This document shows positions 27,121 to 35,611 of a stretch of 64,000 nt of DNA, in pieces. The stretch is from Streptomyces cucumeris (GTDB lineage Bacteria > Actinomycetota > Actinomycetes > Streptomycetales > Streptomycetaceae): contig NZ_JANCLX010000017.1 of NCBI RefSeq assembly GCF_024295805.1, positions 62,001 to 126,000 on the forward strand, in the 5' to 3' direction. A program made the position numbers and the translations under genes. The notes under the pieces were generated by a model that made no database searches, was not told where the DNA came from, and saw only the letters and a list, made by a program, of their open reading frames with translations. Positions within the stretch are counted from its first letter, which is position 1. Each line of letters starts with the position of its first letter.

Positions 27121-28365
27121 TTACTTGGCCTTGTTGGCCGCCGCGACCAGGGCGTCCTTGTCGACCGCGCCGACGTAGACCTTGCCGTCATCGGTGAGCA
27201 GCGCGTTCACCAGACGGGTGCTGAAGACATGGCCGGAGCCGAAGTCGCCCGTGACCTTCTTGCCGAGGCTGTCCAGGAACCCTCCGGCGTCCTGGCCGGG
27301 ACCGCCGTCGCCCTTTCCGGGCGAGGCCGACGCGCCGCCGGGGCCGTCGAGCGTGGCGATGCTGTCCCAGCCCTCGCCGATCACGTTCAGACCGGACAGC
27401 GCCTCCTGCGCGTCCTTGTTGTCCTTCATGCCGTCCTTGCCGCCGCGCCGGTGGTCGCCCTCCTCGGTGACCTTGGCGCCCTTGGGCGGGGTGAAGTCGA
27501 AGGTGCCGGCCGCGGGCTTGCCGAAGTCGACCTTGGTGAAGGCCACGTCGACCACGGCCTTGCCGCCGCTCTTGGGGGTGAGGGTGAACTTCAGCGGGGT
27601 GCCGTTGTCCGCGTCCACCGCGATCCGGACCGAGCCGACCGTGGTGTCGTCCGACTTCGGTTCGATCAGCAGTTCATAGGCGTCCCGCCCGGCGACCCGG
27701 GTGGTGCCGTCGACCGAGACGTCCGTGGTGTCGTCCACGGAGGCGAGCACCTGCTTGGCGAACTGCTGCGGGGTGACGTCCTTCAGGTCCTTGGGCAGCT
27801 CGCGCGGATGGCCGTCCTTGGCCCCGGCGCCCTCGGGGGCGGTGGAGTGGACCACGGCGTTGGACTTGCTGTCGTACGCCCAGGTCTCGTCGCCGTTGTG
27901 GATCAGGCTGTACTCGGCGGCGTTCTCGATGATCGATACGCGCTGGCGCTCCGGGCCGTCCGCGGCCACCCGCAGGGTGTGCGAACCGGAGGCCAGCTCC
28001 ATCAGCTTGTTCTCGGGCGCGGCCGAGGAGCCGTCGCCGCCTTCGCCGCCCGCGCCGCCGCCGAAGTCGGAGAACGAACCGCCGCCGGGCAGCGAGGGCA
28101 GCCCCAGATCGGTGGTGATCTTCACCGAACCGGAGAGCCGCTCGGTGTCCGAGGCGGCCATCTTGCTGATCAGCCGCTCCGCCGAAATCTTCGGCAGATC
28201 GGGGTCACCGCTGCTGGCCAGCGCCGGGACCAGCCCTATCGTCGCCGCCGCTATTCCCGCGACCGCGACAGGGACGGCGTACCGGGCGGCCTTGGTCCGG
28301 CGTGCCGGGCGCTTCTCGTCCCAGAAGCCGTCGTCCTCGACCTGTGTCGGTCGGATCCGTGCCAT
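27121..28365 (-). CDS. Membrane-anchored LolA-like protein
   Basis: A 414-residue protein with one N-terminal membrane anchor (AVPVAVAGIAAATIGLVPALA, about residues 30-50). The extracytoplasmic domain resembles the LolA/LolB lipoprotein-carrier fold, with NAAEYSLIHNGDETWAYDSKSNAVVH and GRDAYELLIEPKSDDTTVGSVRIAVDADNGTPLKFTL. There are two low-complexity Gly-rich loops, and no lipobox cysteine. GGAGGTAG eight bases before the ATG at 28365 sets the start. It is first in an operon with an ABC ATPase and permease, so it may hand a lipidic substrate to or from that exporter, or sense it; this is inference. Confidence 0.8.
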   Translation of the reverse strand: MARIRPTQVEDDGFWDEKRPARRTKAARYAVPVAVAGIAAATIGLVPALASSGDPDLPKISAERLISKMAASDTERLSGSVKITTDLGLPSLPGGGSFSDFGGGAGGEGGDGSSAAPENKLMELASGSHTLRVAADGPERQRVSIIENAAEYSLIHNGDETWAYDSKSNAVVHSTAPEGAGAKDGHPRELPKDLKDVTPQQFAKQVLASVDDTTDVSVDGTTRVAGRDAYELLIEPKSDDTTVGSVRIAVDADNGTPLKFTLTPKSGGKAVVDVAFTKVDFGKPAAGTFDFTPPKGAKVTEEGDHRRGGKDGMKDNKDAQEALSGLNVIGEGWDSIATLDGPGGASASPGKGDGGPGQDAGGFLDSLGKKVTGDFGSGHVFSTRLVNALLTDDGKVYVGAVDKDALVAAANKAK

Positions 28366-28591
28366 GTGTGCTCTACCTCCGTCGTGGGCGGCGGTTGTCA
28401 GCCTGCACTCGTCCACCTCTCGGGCCATTGTCGCCCGTTCCCGCCCTGTGGTGGTGTGTCCATCCCACCAAATCCGCCGGCCCGGGGCGTCAGCCCGCAG
28501 GATCAAGTGCACTCTCATGCTCGGGGATGACAACCGGCACCGCACGGGTGAGCTCGTACGTCCCCGGGAGACCCCGGGGTCCTGACGCCCC

Positions 28592-28760
28592 TTAGGCCCT
28601 GTCCTGCCGATCTTCGTGGGCCCGCGACGCCTGGCACCGCACCTCGCCGCGTTGTCGGGATCATCCGAGTACGCCCAGTACAAGGACGACCCTCCGCCTT
28701 GCGAGCCACGGCACCAGACGCCGCGGCCTGATCCACGAAGATCGACAGGACAGGACCTAG
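28592..28760 (-). mobile_element. Palindromic MITE-like element, copy A (169 bp)
   Basis: The ends are TTAGGCCCTGTCCTGCCGATC (read from 28592) and GATCGACAGGACAGGACCTAG (to 28760), inverted repeats of each other that extend imperfectly for about 60 bp inwards. It is nearly identical, in reverse orientation, to 60467-60643, apart from one substitution and an 8-bp length difference in the middle. It encodes nothing. It sits 23 bp downstream of the polyprenyl synthase stop, so its hairpin could also end that transcript. Confidence 0.85.
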
Positions 28761-28783
28761 GGGTACGGGAAACGGGGCGGGGG

Positions 28784-29794
28784 TCAGCCCGCGCGGTGCA
28801 CCACCGCGTCGCACAGCCCTTCGAGGGCGGCCTTCGCCGGGCCCTCGGGCAGCGGCGCCAGCATGGCCCGGGCCTCCGCCGCGTAGCGGAGGGTGTCCCG
28901 GCGGGCCTCCTCCAGCGCCGGGTGGGCGCGCAGCAGCCGCAGTGCCTCGGCGTGCCGGGTGTCGTCGGTGAGGTCTCCGGCGAGCAGCTCGCACAGCGCG
29001 CGGTCCTCGGCCGAGCCGCTGGCCTCCGCCCGCGCCCGCAGCCGCAGGACCGGGAGGGTGGCGATGCCCTCACGCAGATCGGTGCCGGGGGTCTTGCCGG
29101 ACTCATGGCTGTCGCTGGCGATGTCCAGGACGTCGTCGGCAAGCTGGAAGGCCATGCCCAGCCGCTCGCCGTACTGGGTCAGGATGTTGACGACCGACTC
29201 GTCGGCGCCGGACATCATCGCGCCGAACCGTCCGGAGACGGCGATCAGCGATCCGGTCTTGCCCGCCAGCACCTCCAGATAGTGCTCGATCGGGTCCTGG
29301 CCGTCGCGCGGTCCCGCGGTCTCCAGGATCTGGCCGGTCACCAGCCGCTCGAACGCCTCGGCCTGGATCCGGACCGCCTCCGGGCCGAGGTCGGCCAGGA
29401 TGTGCGAGGCACGGGCGAAGAGGAAGTCGCCGGTGAGCACCGCCACCGAGTTCCCCCAGCGGGCGTTGGCGCTGGACACCCCGCGCCGCACCTCGGCCTC
29501 GTCCATCACATCGTCGTGGTAGAGCGTCGCCAGATGGGTCAGCTCGACGACCACGGCGGAGGGCACCACACCGGGGGCGTGCGGATCGCCGAACTGCGCG
29601 GCGAGCAGCACCACCAGGGGGCGGAACCGCTTCCCGCCCGCCCGCACCAGATGCTGGGCGGCCTCGGTGATGAAGGGCACATCACTCTTGGTGGCCTCCA
29701 ACAGGCCCTCTTCGACAGCCGTCAGCCCGGCCTGGGTGTCGGCTTCCAGAGTCTGGTCCCGCACGCTCAGCCCAAGGGGCCCGATGACGCTCAC
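28784..29794 (-). CDS. Polyprenyl diphosphate synthase (trans-isoprenyl type)
   Basis: A 336-residue prenyltransferase. The first Asp-rich motif is DDVMD (94-98) in LYHDDVMDEAEVRRG and the second is DDVLD (220-224) in FQLADDVLDIASD. GGKRFRPLVV supplies the diphosphate-binding basic residues. Such enzymes extend farnesyl or geranylgeranyl diphosphate to the long side chain of menaquinone; small side chains just before the first motif (ELTHLATLY) suit a long product. The GTG at 29794 has AGGAGT upstream. From memory, the S. coelicolor equivalent lies at the same place between the nuo clusters. The link to menaquinone synthesis elsewhere in the window is inference. Confidence 0.9.
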   Translation of the reverse strand: MSVIGPLGLSVRDQTLEADTQAGLTAVEEGLLEATKSDVPFITEAAQHLVRAGGKRFRPLVVLLAAQFGDPHAPGVVPSAVVVELTHLATLYHDDVMDEAEVRRGVSSANARWGNSVAVLTGDFLFARASHILADLGPEAVRIQAEAFERLVTGQILETAGPRDGQDPIEHYLEVLAGKTGSLIAVSGRFGAMMSGADESVVNILTQYGERLGMAFQLADDVLDIASDSHESGKTPGTDLREGIATLPVLRLRARAEASGSAEDRALCELLAGDLTDDTRHAEALRLLRAHPALEEARRDTLRYAAEARAMLAPLPEGPAKAALEGLCDAVVHRAG

Positions 29795-29986
29795 GGGGTA
29801 CTCCTGTCTGCCTACGATCACGCGGAATGTCGATGTGTCGCTGTCTTCACCAACAGGCAGCGTATCCGGTCGGGTATCGATCACTGTGGGCGGCTTCCCG
29901 CCTTGTGCGCCGCACAGCGTCCGTGCCCTGGAGCGACCGGTATCCCCTCGCGTACCGCGATCACCAGCAGATCATTCCTGTCCGCG

Positions 29987-30013
29987 CCCCGGCCGTTCGC
30001 CGAACGGCCGGGG
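29987..30013 (-). terminator. Terminator downstream of the FAD oxidoreductase gene
   Basis: CCCCGGCCGTTCG and CGAACGGCCGGGG form a perfect 13-bp stem around one base, beginning 17 bp past the stop codon. Confidence 0.8.
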
Positions 30014-30030
30014 AACGGCCCCCGCGCGCC

Positions 30031-31236
30031 CTATCCGTGAGCGGCCGCCACCGCCTTCGCCAACCGTGGTGAGGCGTATTCGGTGCCGCAGACGAACCGC
30101 ATCACCGGGCCGAAACTCGCCGCCGCGGGCAGCCCGGTGAAGTACAGCCCCGGCACCGAGGAGCGATAGCCCGTGTCCAGCCATGGCCCGCCGGCGGAGG
30201 TGACCACCTCGGCGCGCAGCTCGGGACCGAGGAAGCCCAGCGCGGCCAGATCCATCCGGTAGCCGGTGGCCGCCATGATGTGGTCCGCGGCCAGCTCGCC
30301 GACCCGGCCGTCCGCGCCGCGCAGCGAGAGCACCGGCCGGCCGTCACCCTCCACGGAGACCCGGTGGACCCGCCGGCCCTGGGTGACCTGCACCCGCCCG
30401 GCGAACCGGTCCCGCAGCCACCAGGCGCCCTTGGGGCCCAGCACCCTGCGGACCAGATACTCCCGGGCGGACGCGGGCAGATTGCGGAAGCCCACCGCGT
30501 GGTACGACAGCGCGTACAGCGACCAGGCGCGGCCGAAGGGCGACTCGGGCCGCAGCCGCGGCTGGCGGTCCGGCGGGGCGCCGAAGCCGACCGCGCGGGG
30601 ACCGCGCGCCACCACCCGCACCGAGGCGGCGCCCGCCTCGGCCAGCAGCACCGCGCTCTCCAGCGCGGACTGTCCGGCGCCGACGACCACCACCCGCTGC
30701 CCCGCGAACCGCCCGAGGTCATGGTGCTGGGAGCTGTGCGAGACCGGTCCGGCGGGGGACGGCCCGTCGGGGACGGCCGCGGCGAGCGGCCGGGGCAGAT
30801 GGGCCAGTCCGCTCAGCCCGCTGGCGACCACGACGGCACGGGCGGTGAACTGCTCCCCCGAGTCCAGCTTCAGCTCGAACCGGCCGCCCCGCCGGTCGAC
30901 GGAGACCACCCGCACCTGCTCCAGCTCCGGCACCAGCCGCCGCTGGAACCACAGTCCGTACTCCGAGAAGGTCTCGACCGGGATGATGTCCCAGTCGGAC
31001 TCATAGCGCGGACCGCCCGACGCCTGGCAGTAGTCGAGCAGGGTGTGCCCCGGCTGCGGTGCGTCGATGGTGGACGCCACCGGTGTGGACTTGAGCAGCA
31101 TGCCCGCGGGCATCTGCGCGCGCCAGCTCACCATCGGCTCCCCGAAGACGCGGACCGGCAGACCGCGGGCGCGCAGATGGGCGGCGGTCGACAGACCGTA
31201 TGGACCGGCCCCGATGACTGCTACCGGATCGTTCAC
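30031..31236 (-). CDS. FAD/NAD(P)-binding oxidoreductase (flavin monooxygenase-like)
   Basis: A 401-residue flavoprotein with two dinucleotide-binding folds: VAVIGAGPYGLSTAAHLRARG at the N-terminus (FAD) and RVVVVGAGQSALESAVLLAEAG in mid-protein (NADPH). ATGYR near residue 330 is the typical second flavin motif. The layout is that of single-component monooxygenases or lysine/ornithine N-hydroxylase relatives; the substrate is not apparent. The GTG at 31236 follows GGGGAGGGG. It is 19 bp after the ATP-grasp gene on the same strand, so the two are one operon and probably act on one metabolite. Confidence 0.87.
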   Translation of the reverse strand: MNDPVAVIGAGPYGLSTAAHLRARGLPVRVFGEPMVSWRAQMPAGMLLKSTPVASTIDAPQPGHTLLDYCQASGGPRYESDWDIIPVETFSEYGLWFQRRLVPELEQVRVVSVDRRGGRFELKLDSGEQFTARAVVVASGLSGLAHLPRPLAAAVPDGPSPAGPVSHSSQHHDLGRFAGQRVVVVGAGQSALESAVLLAEAGAASVRVVARGPRAVGFGAPPDRQPRLRPESPFGRAWSLYALSYHAVGFRNLPASAREYLVRRVLGPKGAWWLRDRFAGRVQVTQGRRVHRVSVEGDGRPVLSLRGADGRVGELAADHIMAATGYRMDLAALGFLGPELRAEVVTSAGGPWLDTGYRSSVPGLYFTGLPAAASFGPVMRFVCGTEYASPRLAKAVAAAHG

Positions 31237-31255
31237 AGAACCCCTCCCCAAGGCA

Positions 31256-32500
31256 TTACCTCTTCCTGGCGCGCCAGAGCTGGTACAGATGTGCCGCGCC
31301 GGGCCGTACACAGCGGGCCAGCATGGTGAAGAACGGCCGCATATCGTCGCGGGCGGCCCAGGCCAGCTCGGTGCCGCTGGGTCCGGCGGGTGCATGCGGT
31401 GTGGTGTAACCGCCCCGGCGGTAGGCGAGCAGCGCGGGCAGATCGATGTTCTCCACCAGGAAGCGCCGGTCGGCGATCTGCTCGGCCTCGGGGACCTCAC
31501 GCCCGGTCAGGTCCAGGTGCTGGGCCCGGACGACATCGGCCCCCGCCCGGTTCTCGAAGAGCCGGAACTGCGCTCCCATCCGCGGATTGAAGTCCAGCAG
31601 CTTGTACCGGCCGTCGCGCCGGTCGAAGCGCCAGTCCAGATCGACGATGCCGCTGAACCCGATCCGCTTGATGAACTGGGCCGCCATCTGGGCCAGCTCC
31701 TTGTTGTCCACCGCGTACGCGCACGCCGTCATCCCCGCGTGCGGCGGCCAGGACCGCACCTTGACCCCGGTGAACAGCGCCAGCGGTGTGCTCCGGGAGT
31801 CCACATAGGCGTGCACGATCCAGTCCTCGGCGTGCTCGCGCGGCAGGTACTCCTGGAGCACCACCCCCGGCCGCGGGCCCCAGGACGGCGCCAGCGCCAG
31901 CAGCTCCCGCGGCCCCTCGATCCGGGTGGTGCCGCCCACCGCGGGCTTCTCCCGCCGCTCGAACGCCTCCCGGTTCTTGGCGACCACGGGGAACCGGCCG
32001 CTCACCGCGAACGCCTTGACATCGGCGAACGTCGCGGGGAACGCGGCCTCCGGGGTGGGCACCCCGTGCTCGGCACAGAGCTCATGCAGCCCCTGCTTGC
32101 TGGCCAGCCGCCGGGGCAGCTCCGGGTCGGCCCGCGGGAAGAGGAACCGGCCGTCGGCGGCGAGCACATCCGCATGCTCGGCGATCAGCACCGCCGCCTC
32201 CTCGTCCGTGGGCAGCAGCACCGTCGGACGGCCGATCGCCCGTCCGATCCGCAGCAGCCCCTCCACCAGCCGCTCCGGCTGCTCGCTGCCGGTGGTCGGC
32301 CAGACGAAGGCCCGGGTGAGATAGCGCGAGAGGGCGGCCGGGGTCCAACGGTCCTCGGTGACCGCGTACATGGGGACACCCAGACGGCCCAGGGACCGGA
32401 TGGCGCCGACACCCCCATGGTGCAGGGGATAGTCACCGATCTTCACGATCAGTCCGGGTACCGAACGGTCCAGCGCACACGGCATGGCACTGCTCGCCAC
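31256..32500 (-). CDS. ATP-grasp domain protein
   Basis: A 414-residue enzyme of the ATP-grasp superfamily (ATP-dependent carboxylate-amine/thiol ligases). A pre-ATP-grasp domain (residues 1-120) precedes the fold, with FPVVAKNREAF as the lysine-bearing strand, VVLQEYLPREHAEDWIVHAYVD, and the Mg-binding end GRYKLLDFNPRMGAQFRLFE. The arrangement resembles carbamoyl-phosphate-synthase-like proteins found next to oxidoreductases or acyl-activating genes in actinomycetes. The GTG at 32500 is taken as the start with GAGGGGGG nearby; the ATG at 32485 is possible. A good housekeeping promoter precedes it. Confidence 0.85.
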   Translation of the reverse strand: MASSAMPCALDRSVPGLIVKIGDYPLHHGGVGAIRSLGRLGVPMYAVTEDRWTPAALSRYLTRAFVWPTTGSEQPERLVEGLLRIGRAIGRPTVLLPTDEEAAVLIAEHADVLAADGRFLFPRADPELPRRLASKQGLHELCAEHGVPTPEAAFPATFADVKAFAVSGRFPVVAKNREAFERREKPAVGGTTRIEGPRELLALAPSWGPRPGVVLQEYLPREHAEDWIVHAYVDSRSTPLALFTGVKVRSWPPHAGMTACAYAVDNKELAQMAAQFIKRIGFSGIVDLDWRFDRRDGRYKLLDFNPRMGAQFRLFENRAGADVVRAQHLDLTGREVPEAEQIADRRFLVENIDLPALLAYRRGGYTTPHAPAGPSGTELAWAARDDMRPFFTMLARCVRPGAAHLYQLWRARKR

Positions 32501-32559
32501 GAGCCCCCCTCGGTCACCTCAGCGCAGTGGCCCCCCCACTGTGTGTGACCCGATGAAGG

Positions 32560-32589
32560 ACGCTACTTCGGAATTACCGCCTCCAGCAA
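32560..32589 (-). promoter_or_regulatory. Housekeeping-type promoter of the ATP-grasp/FAD operon
   Basis: On the minus strand, TTGCTG (plus 32584-32589), an 18-bp spacer and TAGCGT (plus 32560-32565) fit the HrdB-type pattern TTGACn-N18-TAnnnT. It lies 60 bp before the ATP-grasp start. Confidence 0.6.
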
Positions 32590-32709
32590 GAACTATCCGG
32601 ACATTGCCAGCTCTTTAGGCAGCACCCGACACCCCCTCCCCTCGCACCCCGCGAGCCGTAGGGTGTGGCCTGGCCACCACGGTGACGAGGAGAAGGCGAG
32701 GCAGCATCC

Positions 32710-33978
32710 ATGCCGCAGCGAAGCCCGCTCGATCTGCCCGAAGGAGACCCCTTCGGGCCGCACAATCTCCCCTATGGCGTCTTCACCACGCCGCATGCGC
32801 CGCATCTGCGCAGGATCGGCGTGCGCTACGGGAGTCATGTGCTGGACGCGGGAGCCGCGGCGGCCGCCACCGCCTCGCCGTACGCCGAACTGCTGGGCGC
32901 CGCCACGCTCAACCCGCTGATGGCCGCGGGCCGCCCGGCCTGGCAGGCCGTCCGCGCCGAGGTGCTCGACTGGCTGACCAATCCGGCGCACCGGCCGACC
33001 ATCGAGCCCCTGATGCACCCCCTCACCACCCTCGCCCTGCACCTCCCGATCGAGGTGGCCGACTACGTCGACTTCTATGCGAGCGAGCACCACGCCGCCA
33101 ATGTGGGGCGGATGTTCCGCCCGGACGGCGACGCGCTCACCCCCAACTGGAAGCACCTTCCGATCGGCTACCACGGCCGCGCCGGTACGGTCCTGGTCTC
33201 CGGCACCCCGATCGTGCGCCCCCAGGGCCAGCATCTGCCGCCCGCGCCCGACCCCTCGGCCGCTTCCTCTTCCCCGGCCCATACGTCCTCCCCCGCTCCG
33301 GTCTTCGGCCCCTCCCTGCGCCTCGACTTCGAAGCGGAGGTGGCCTTCGTCGTCGGTGCCCCTTCCCCTTTGAATACACCGGTGCCGCTCTCCGGGTTCC
33401 ACGATCACGTCTTCGGGCTCTGCCTGCTCAACGACTGGTCCGCCCGCGACATCCAGAGCTGGGAGTACCGTCCGCTCGGCCCCTTCCTGGGCAAGTCCTT
33501 CGCCACCTCCCTGGCCGCCTGGATCACTCCGCTGGAGGCCCTCGCCCCGGCCCGCACCGCCCCGCCCGCCCGTGATGTCCCGCTGCTGCCCTACCTCGAC
33601 GACTCCGCCGCCGAACCCTTCGGCTTCGACCTGCGCATCGAGGTCGCCGTCAACGGCCACACCATCTCCCGCCCGCTGTTCTCCGCCATGTACTGGACCG
33701 CCGCCCAGCAGCTTGCCCATATGACCGTGAACGGCGCCTCGCTGCGCACCGGCGATGTCTTCGCCTCCGGCACGGTCAGCGGTCCGCGCCCCACCGAACG
33801 CGGCTGTCTGCTCGAACTCAGCTGGGGCGGACGGGATCAGGTGCGCCTCGGCGACGACACCCGCACCTTCCTCGAGGACGGCGACGAGGTGACCCTCACG
33901 GCCTGGGCACCGGGCCCGCACGGCGCCCGCATCGGTCTGGGTGAGGTGAGCGGCCACGTCGTACCGGCCACCCCCTGA
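32710..33978 (+). CDS. fahA: Fumarylacetoacetase
   Basis: A 422-residue enzyme for the last step of tyrosine catabolism, splitting fumarylacetoacetate into fumarate and acetoacetate. The N-terminal SH3-like domain (NLPYGVFTTPHAPHLRRIGVRYG) precedes the catalytic C-terminal domain. That domain has the calcium/magnesium ligands in LRLDFEAEVAFVVG, NDWSARDIQSWEYRPLGPFLGKSFATSLA and the ERGCLLELSWGG region. A Pro/Ser-rich insert (about residues 178-198) is not typical and may be a loop expansion. It stands alone, divergent from the ATP-grasp operon. Confidence 0.93.
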   Translation: MPQRSPLDLPEGDPFGPHNLPYGVFTTPHAPHLRRIGVRYGSHVLDAGAAAAATASPYAELLGAATLNPLMAAGRPAWQAVRAEVLDWLTNPAHRPTIEPLMHPLTTLALHLPIEVADYVDFYASEHHAANVGRMFRPDGDALTPNWKHLPIGYHGRAGTVLVSGTPIVRPQGQHLPPAPDPSAASSSPAHTSSPAPVFGPSLRLDFEAEVAFVVGAPSPLNTPVPLSGFHDHVFGLCLLNDWSARDIQSWEYRPLGPFLGKSFATSLAAWITPLEALAPARTAPPARDVPLLPYLDDSAAEPFGFDLRIEVAVNGHTISRPLFSAMYWTAAQQLAHMTVNGASLRTGDVFASGTVSGPRPTERGCLLELSWGGRDQVRLGDDTRTFLEDGDEVTLTAWAPGPHGARIGLGEVSGHVVPATP

Positions 33979-34028
33979 CCGGCTGCTACGTTGTCGTGCC
34001 CCTGTCCCTGACAACCGAGGAGATGTGC

Positions 34029-34529
34029 GTGATCAAGGCAGCGAGCGTTGCCGGAACGGTGGCCGTGGCCGCCCTTCTGCTGACGGCCTGTGGCAGCGAC
34101 AGCGACGACGGCAAGAAGGACACCTCCAAGGACACCCCGTCGGCCTCGCAGTCGAGCGACCCGGCCGAGGGTGGCGCGGGTGCCGAGCTGACCGGCGCCT
34201 ACGTGGCCAGGAGCGGCAACGAGACGCTGATGCTGTCCATCAGCGGGGAGAAGGCGGCCCTGGTCGCGGGCAAGCACACCTGCTCCGGTGAGTACACCGA
34301 CACCGGCGAGAAGATGCTGATGCTCAAGTGCGCCGACGGCAACGACGACCGCACCATGGGCAAGGTGGCCCCCAGCAAGGACGGCAAGACGCTCACCGTC
34401 GACTGGGAGGCGCTCTCGGAGAACGACACCTTCACCAAGGCGGCCTCCCCGAAGGACCTCCCGTCCGACATCCCCACCTCGCTGCCCTCCGGGCTGCCGA
34501 CCGGGATGCCCGACCTCCCCACCAACTGA
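34029..34529 (+). CDS. Small secreted lipoprotein
   Basis: A 166-residue lipoprotein with lipobox LLLTACGS (Cys21), then an acidic Ser/Asp/Lys linker. A compact beta-rich domain follows (GAYVARSGNETLMLSISGEKAALVAGKHTCSGEYTDTGEKMLMLKCADGN), with two further cysteines that may pair. The C-terminus is a proline repeat (PSDIPTSLPSGLPTGMPDLP). The function is unknown. The GTG at 34029 is preferred over the ATG at 34023 because GAGGAG directly abuts the ATG but is 6 bp from the GTG. Confidence 0.8.
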   Translation: MIKAASVAGTVAVAALLLTACGSDSDDGKKDTSKDTPSASQSSDPAEGGAGAELTGAYVARSGNETLMLSISGEKAALVAGKHTCSGEYTDTGEKMLMLKCADGNDDRTMGKVAPSKDGKTLTVDWEALSENDTFTKAASPKDLPSDIPTSLPSGLPTGMPDLPTN

Positions 34530-34544
34530 CGCGTGGCCACCGGC

Positions 34545-34578
34545 GAGCGGCCCCCGCCCTGCTGGGCGGGGGCCGCTC
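34545..34578. terminator. Bidirectional terminator
   Basis: A perfect 15-bp stem (GAGCGGCCCCCGCCC / GGGCGGGGGCCGCTC) with loop TGCT between the convergent lipoprotein and BtrH-like genes. Confidence 0.88.
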
Positions 34579-34621
34579 GTCATCGGCCGGCGCACCCGGC
34601 GCGGTCCCGGTCCACCCGGGC

Positions 34622-35611
34622 TCACGGCTCCAGCAGGCGCAGTTCCTCCATCGCGGTCCGCTCGATCCGCGCGAGGTCGTGGAGCGCGGCACCGGCCCGT
34701 CCGAGGTGGGCCGCCTCACCGGACTCGCCCGCCCGCGCGATGAGGGCGGCCACCTCCGTCCACAGGGCGGCTGCCTCTGCGTACAGGGTGTGGCCGGTCC
34801 GCAGGCGGCCGTCGCCGAGCAGATCGGCGCACTCCCCGAGGAAGTCGCGGTAGAGGTTCCGGAAGAGCGCACCGCCGGTGCCCGCCTCCTCCATGAGACG
34901 GGCGGCCCGCGTCAGGTCCTGCCGCGGGTCACTGGTCCGGTCCAGCCACCCGGGCACCCGGCCGGCCGCCTTCTCGATGCCCCGGTGGCCCAGGTTGGCG
35001 ATCGGCGGGTCGAGGAAGGCGTCCGCGCACGCCGTGACCGCGGCGGTGATCCGCTCGCGCGGCGGAGGGAGGTCGCCGGGCACGGAGAGCGTGAAGGAGC
35101 GGTGCCGGGCGGTCATCGGTCCGCGTTCGGCCCTCGCCCGGGCCAGGCTCTCCAGACCGGTGGACACCGCGCCGCCCTGTTGTTCGGTGTCGACCAGGTA
35201 CGCCTTCTCCTCGTCGTAGCCGTACATGGCCACGACATGGGCGCCGAAGTGCACCTTGGTGGTGAAGTACTCCAGGTGGTAGCTGTCGAGCTGCAACCCG
35301 ACCGGGCGCCCGGCGTCGAGGGACGCCACCACCTGCCGCCACGCCGTGCGCGCGGACGTGGTCTCGTGGACCAGCAGCTCCAGCCCCGGCCCGGCGGCCA
35401 GATTCCGGGTCAGTTCGAACGGTTTGACGCGGCCCCCGAGGAAGGGGAAGCCCATCGCCTTGCTGTCCCAGTAGATGAACGACAGTCCGGCACCGAGACC
35501 GAACAGCATGGGCTCGGACCAGGTGACGCCCTCGTGCCGCAGCAGCACCCCCAGCGCCGTCGTCTCGCAGTGCCGCATCCCCCGGGTGTCGACGTCCCGC
35601 ACCATGGTCAT
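34622..35611 (-). CDS. BtrH-like N-terminal domain protein (DUF4872 type)
   Basis: A 329-residue protein. Its N-terminus MRHCETTALGVLLRHEGVTWSEPMLFGLGAGLSFIYWD matches the BtrH N-terminal domain, a papain-like fold in which the cysteine of the HC motif (here Cys15) is the nucleophile. In butirosin synthesis BtrH transfers an acyl side chain from a carrier protein. A second region (HHEYFTTKVHFGAHVVAMYG-like, near residues 110-130) would hold the histidine. No biosynthetic genes adjoin, so the substrate is open; a stand-alone peptidase or acyltransferase is equally possible. Its ATG overlaps the stop of the MerR-family gene (ATGA), so it is made together with its likely regulator. Confidence 0.75.
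   Translation of the reverse strand: MTMVRDVDTRGMRHCETTALGVLLRHEGVTWSEPMLFGLGAGLSFIYWDSKAMGFPFLGGRVKPFELTRNLAAGPGLELLVHETTSARTAWRQVVASLDAGRPVGLQLDSYHLEYFTTKVHFGAHVVAMYGYDEEKAYLVDTEQQGGAVSTGLESLARARAERGPMTARHRSFTLSVPGDLPPPRERITAAVTACADAFLDPPIANLGHRGIEKAAGRVPGWLDRTSDPRQDLTRAARLMEEAGTGGALFRNLYRDFLGECADLLGDGRLRTGHTLYAEAAALWTEVAALIARAGESGEAAHLGRAGAALHDLARIERTAMEELRLLEP

Noticed and set aside
28616..28783. Protein-coding potential in the palindromic element
   Set aside because: Frames crossing it read through the inverted repeats into neighbouring genes and are not conserved as protein between the two copies.
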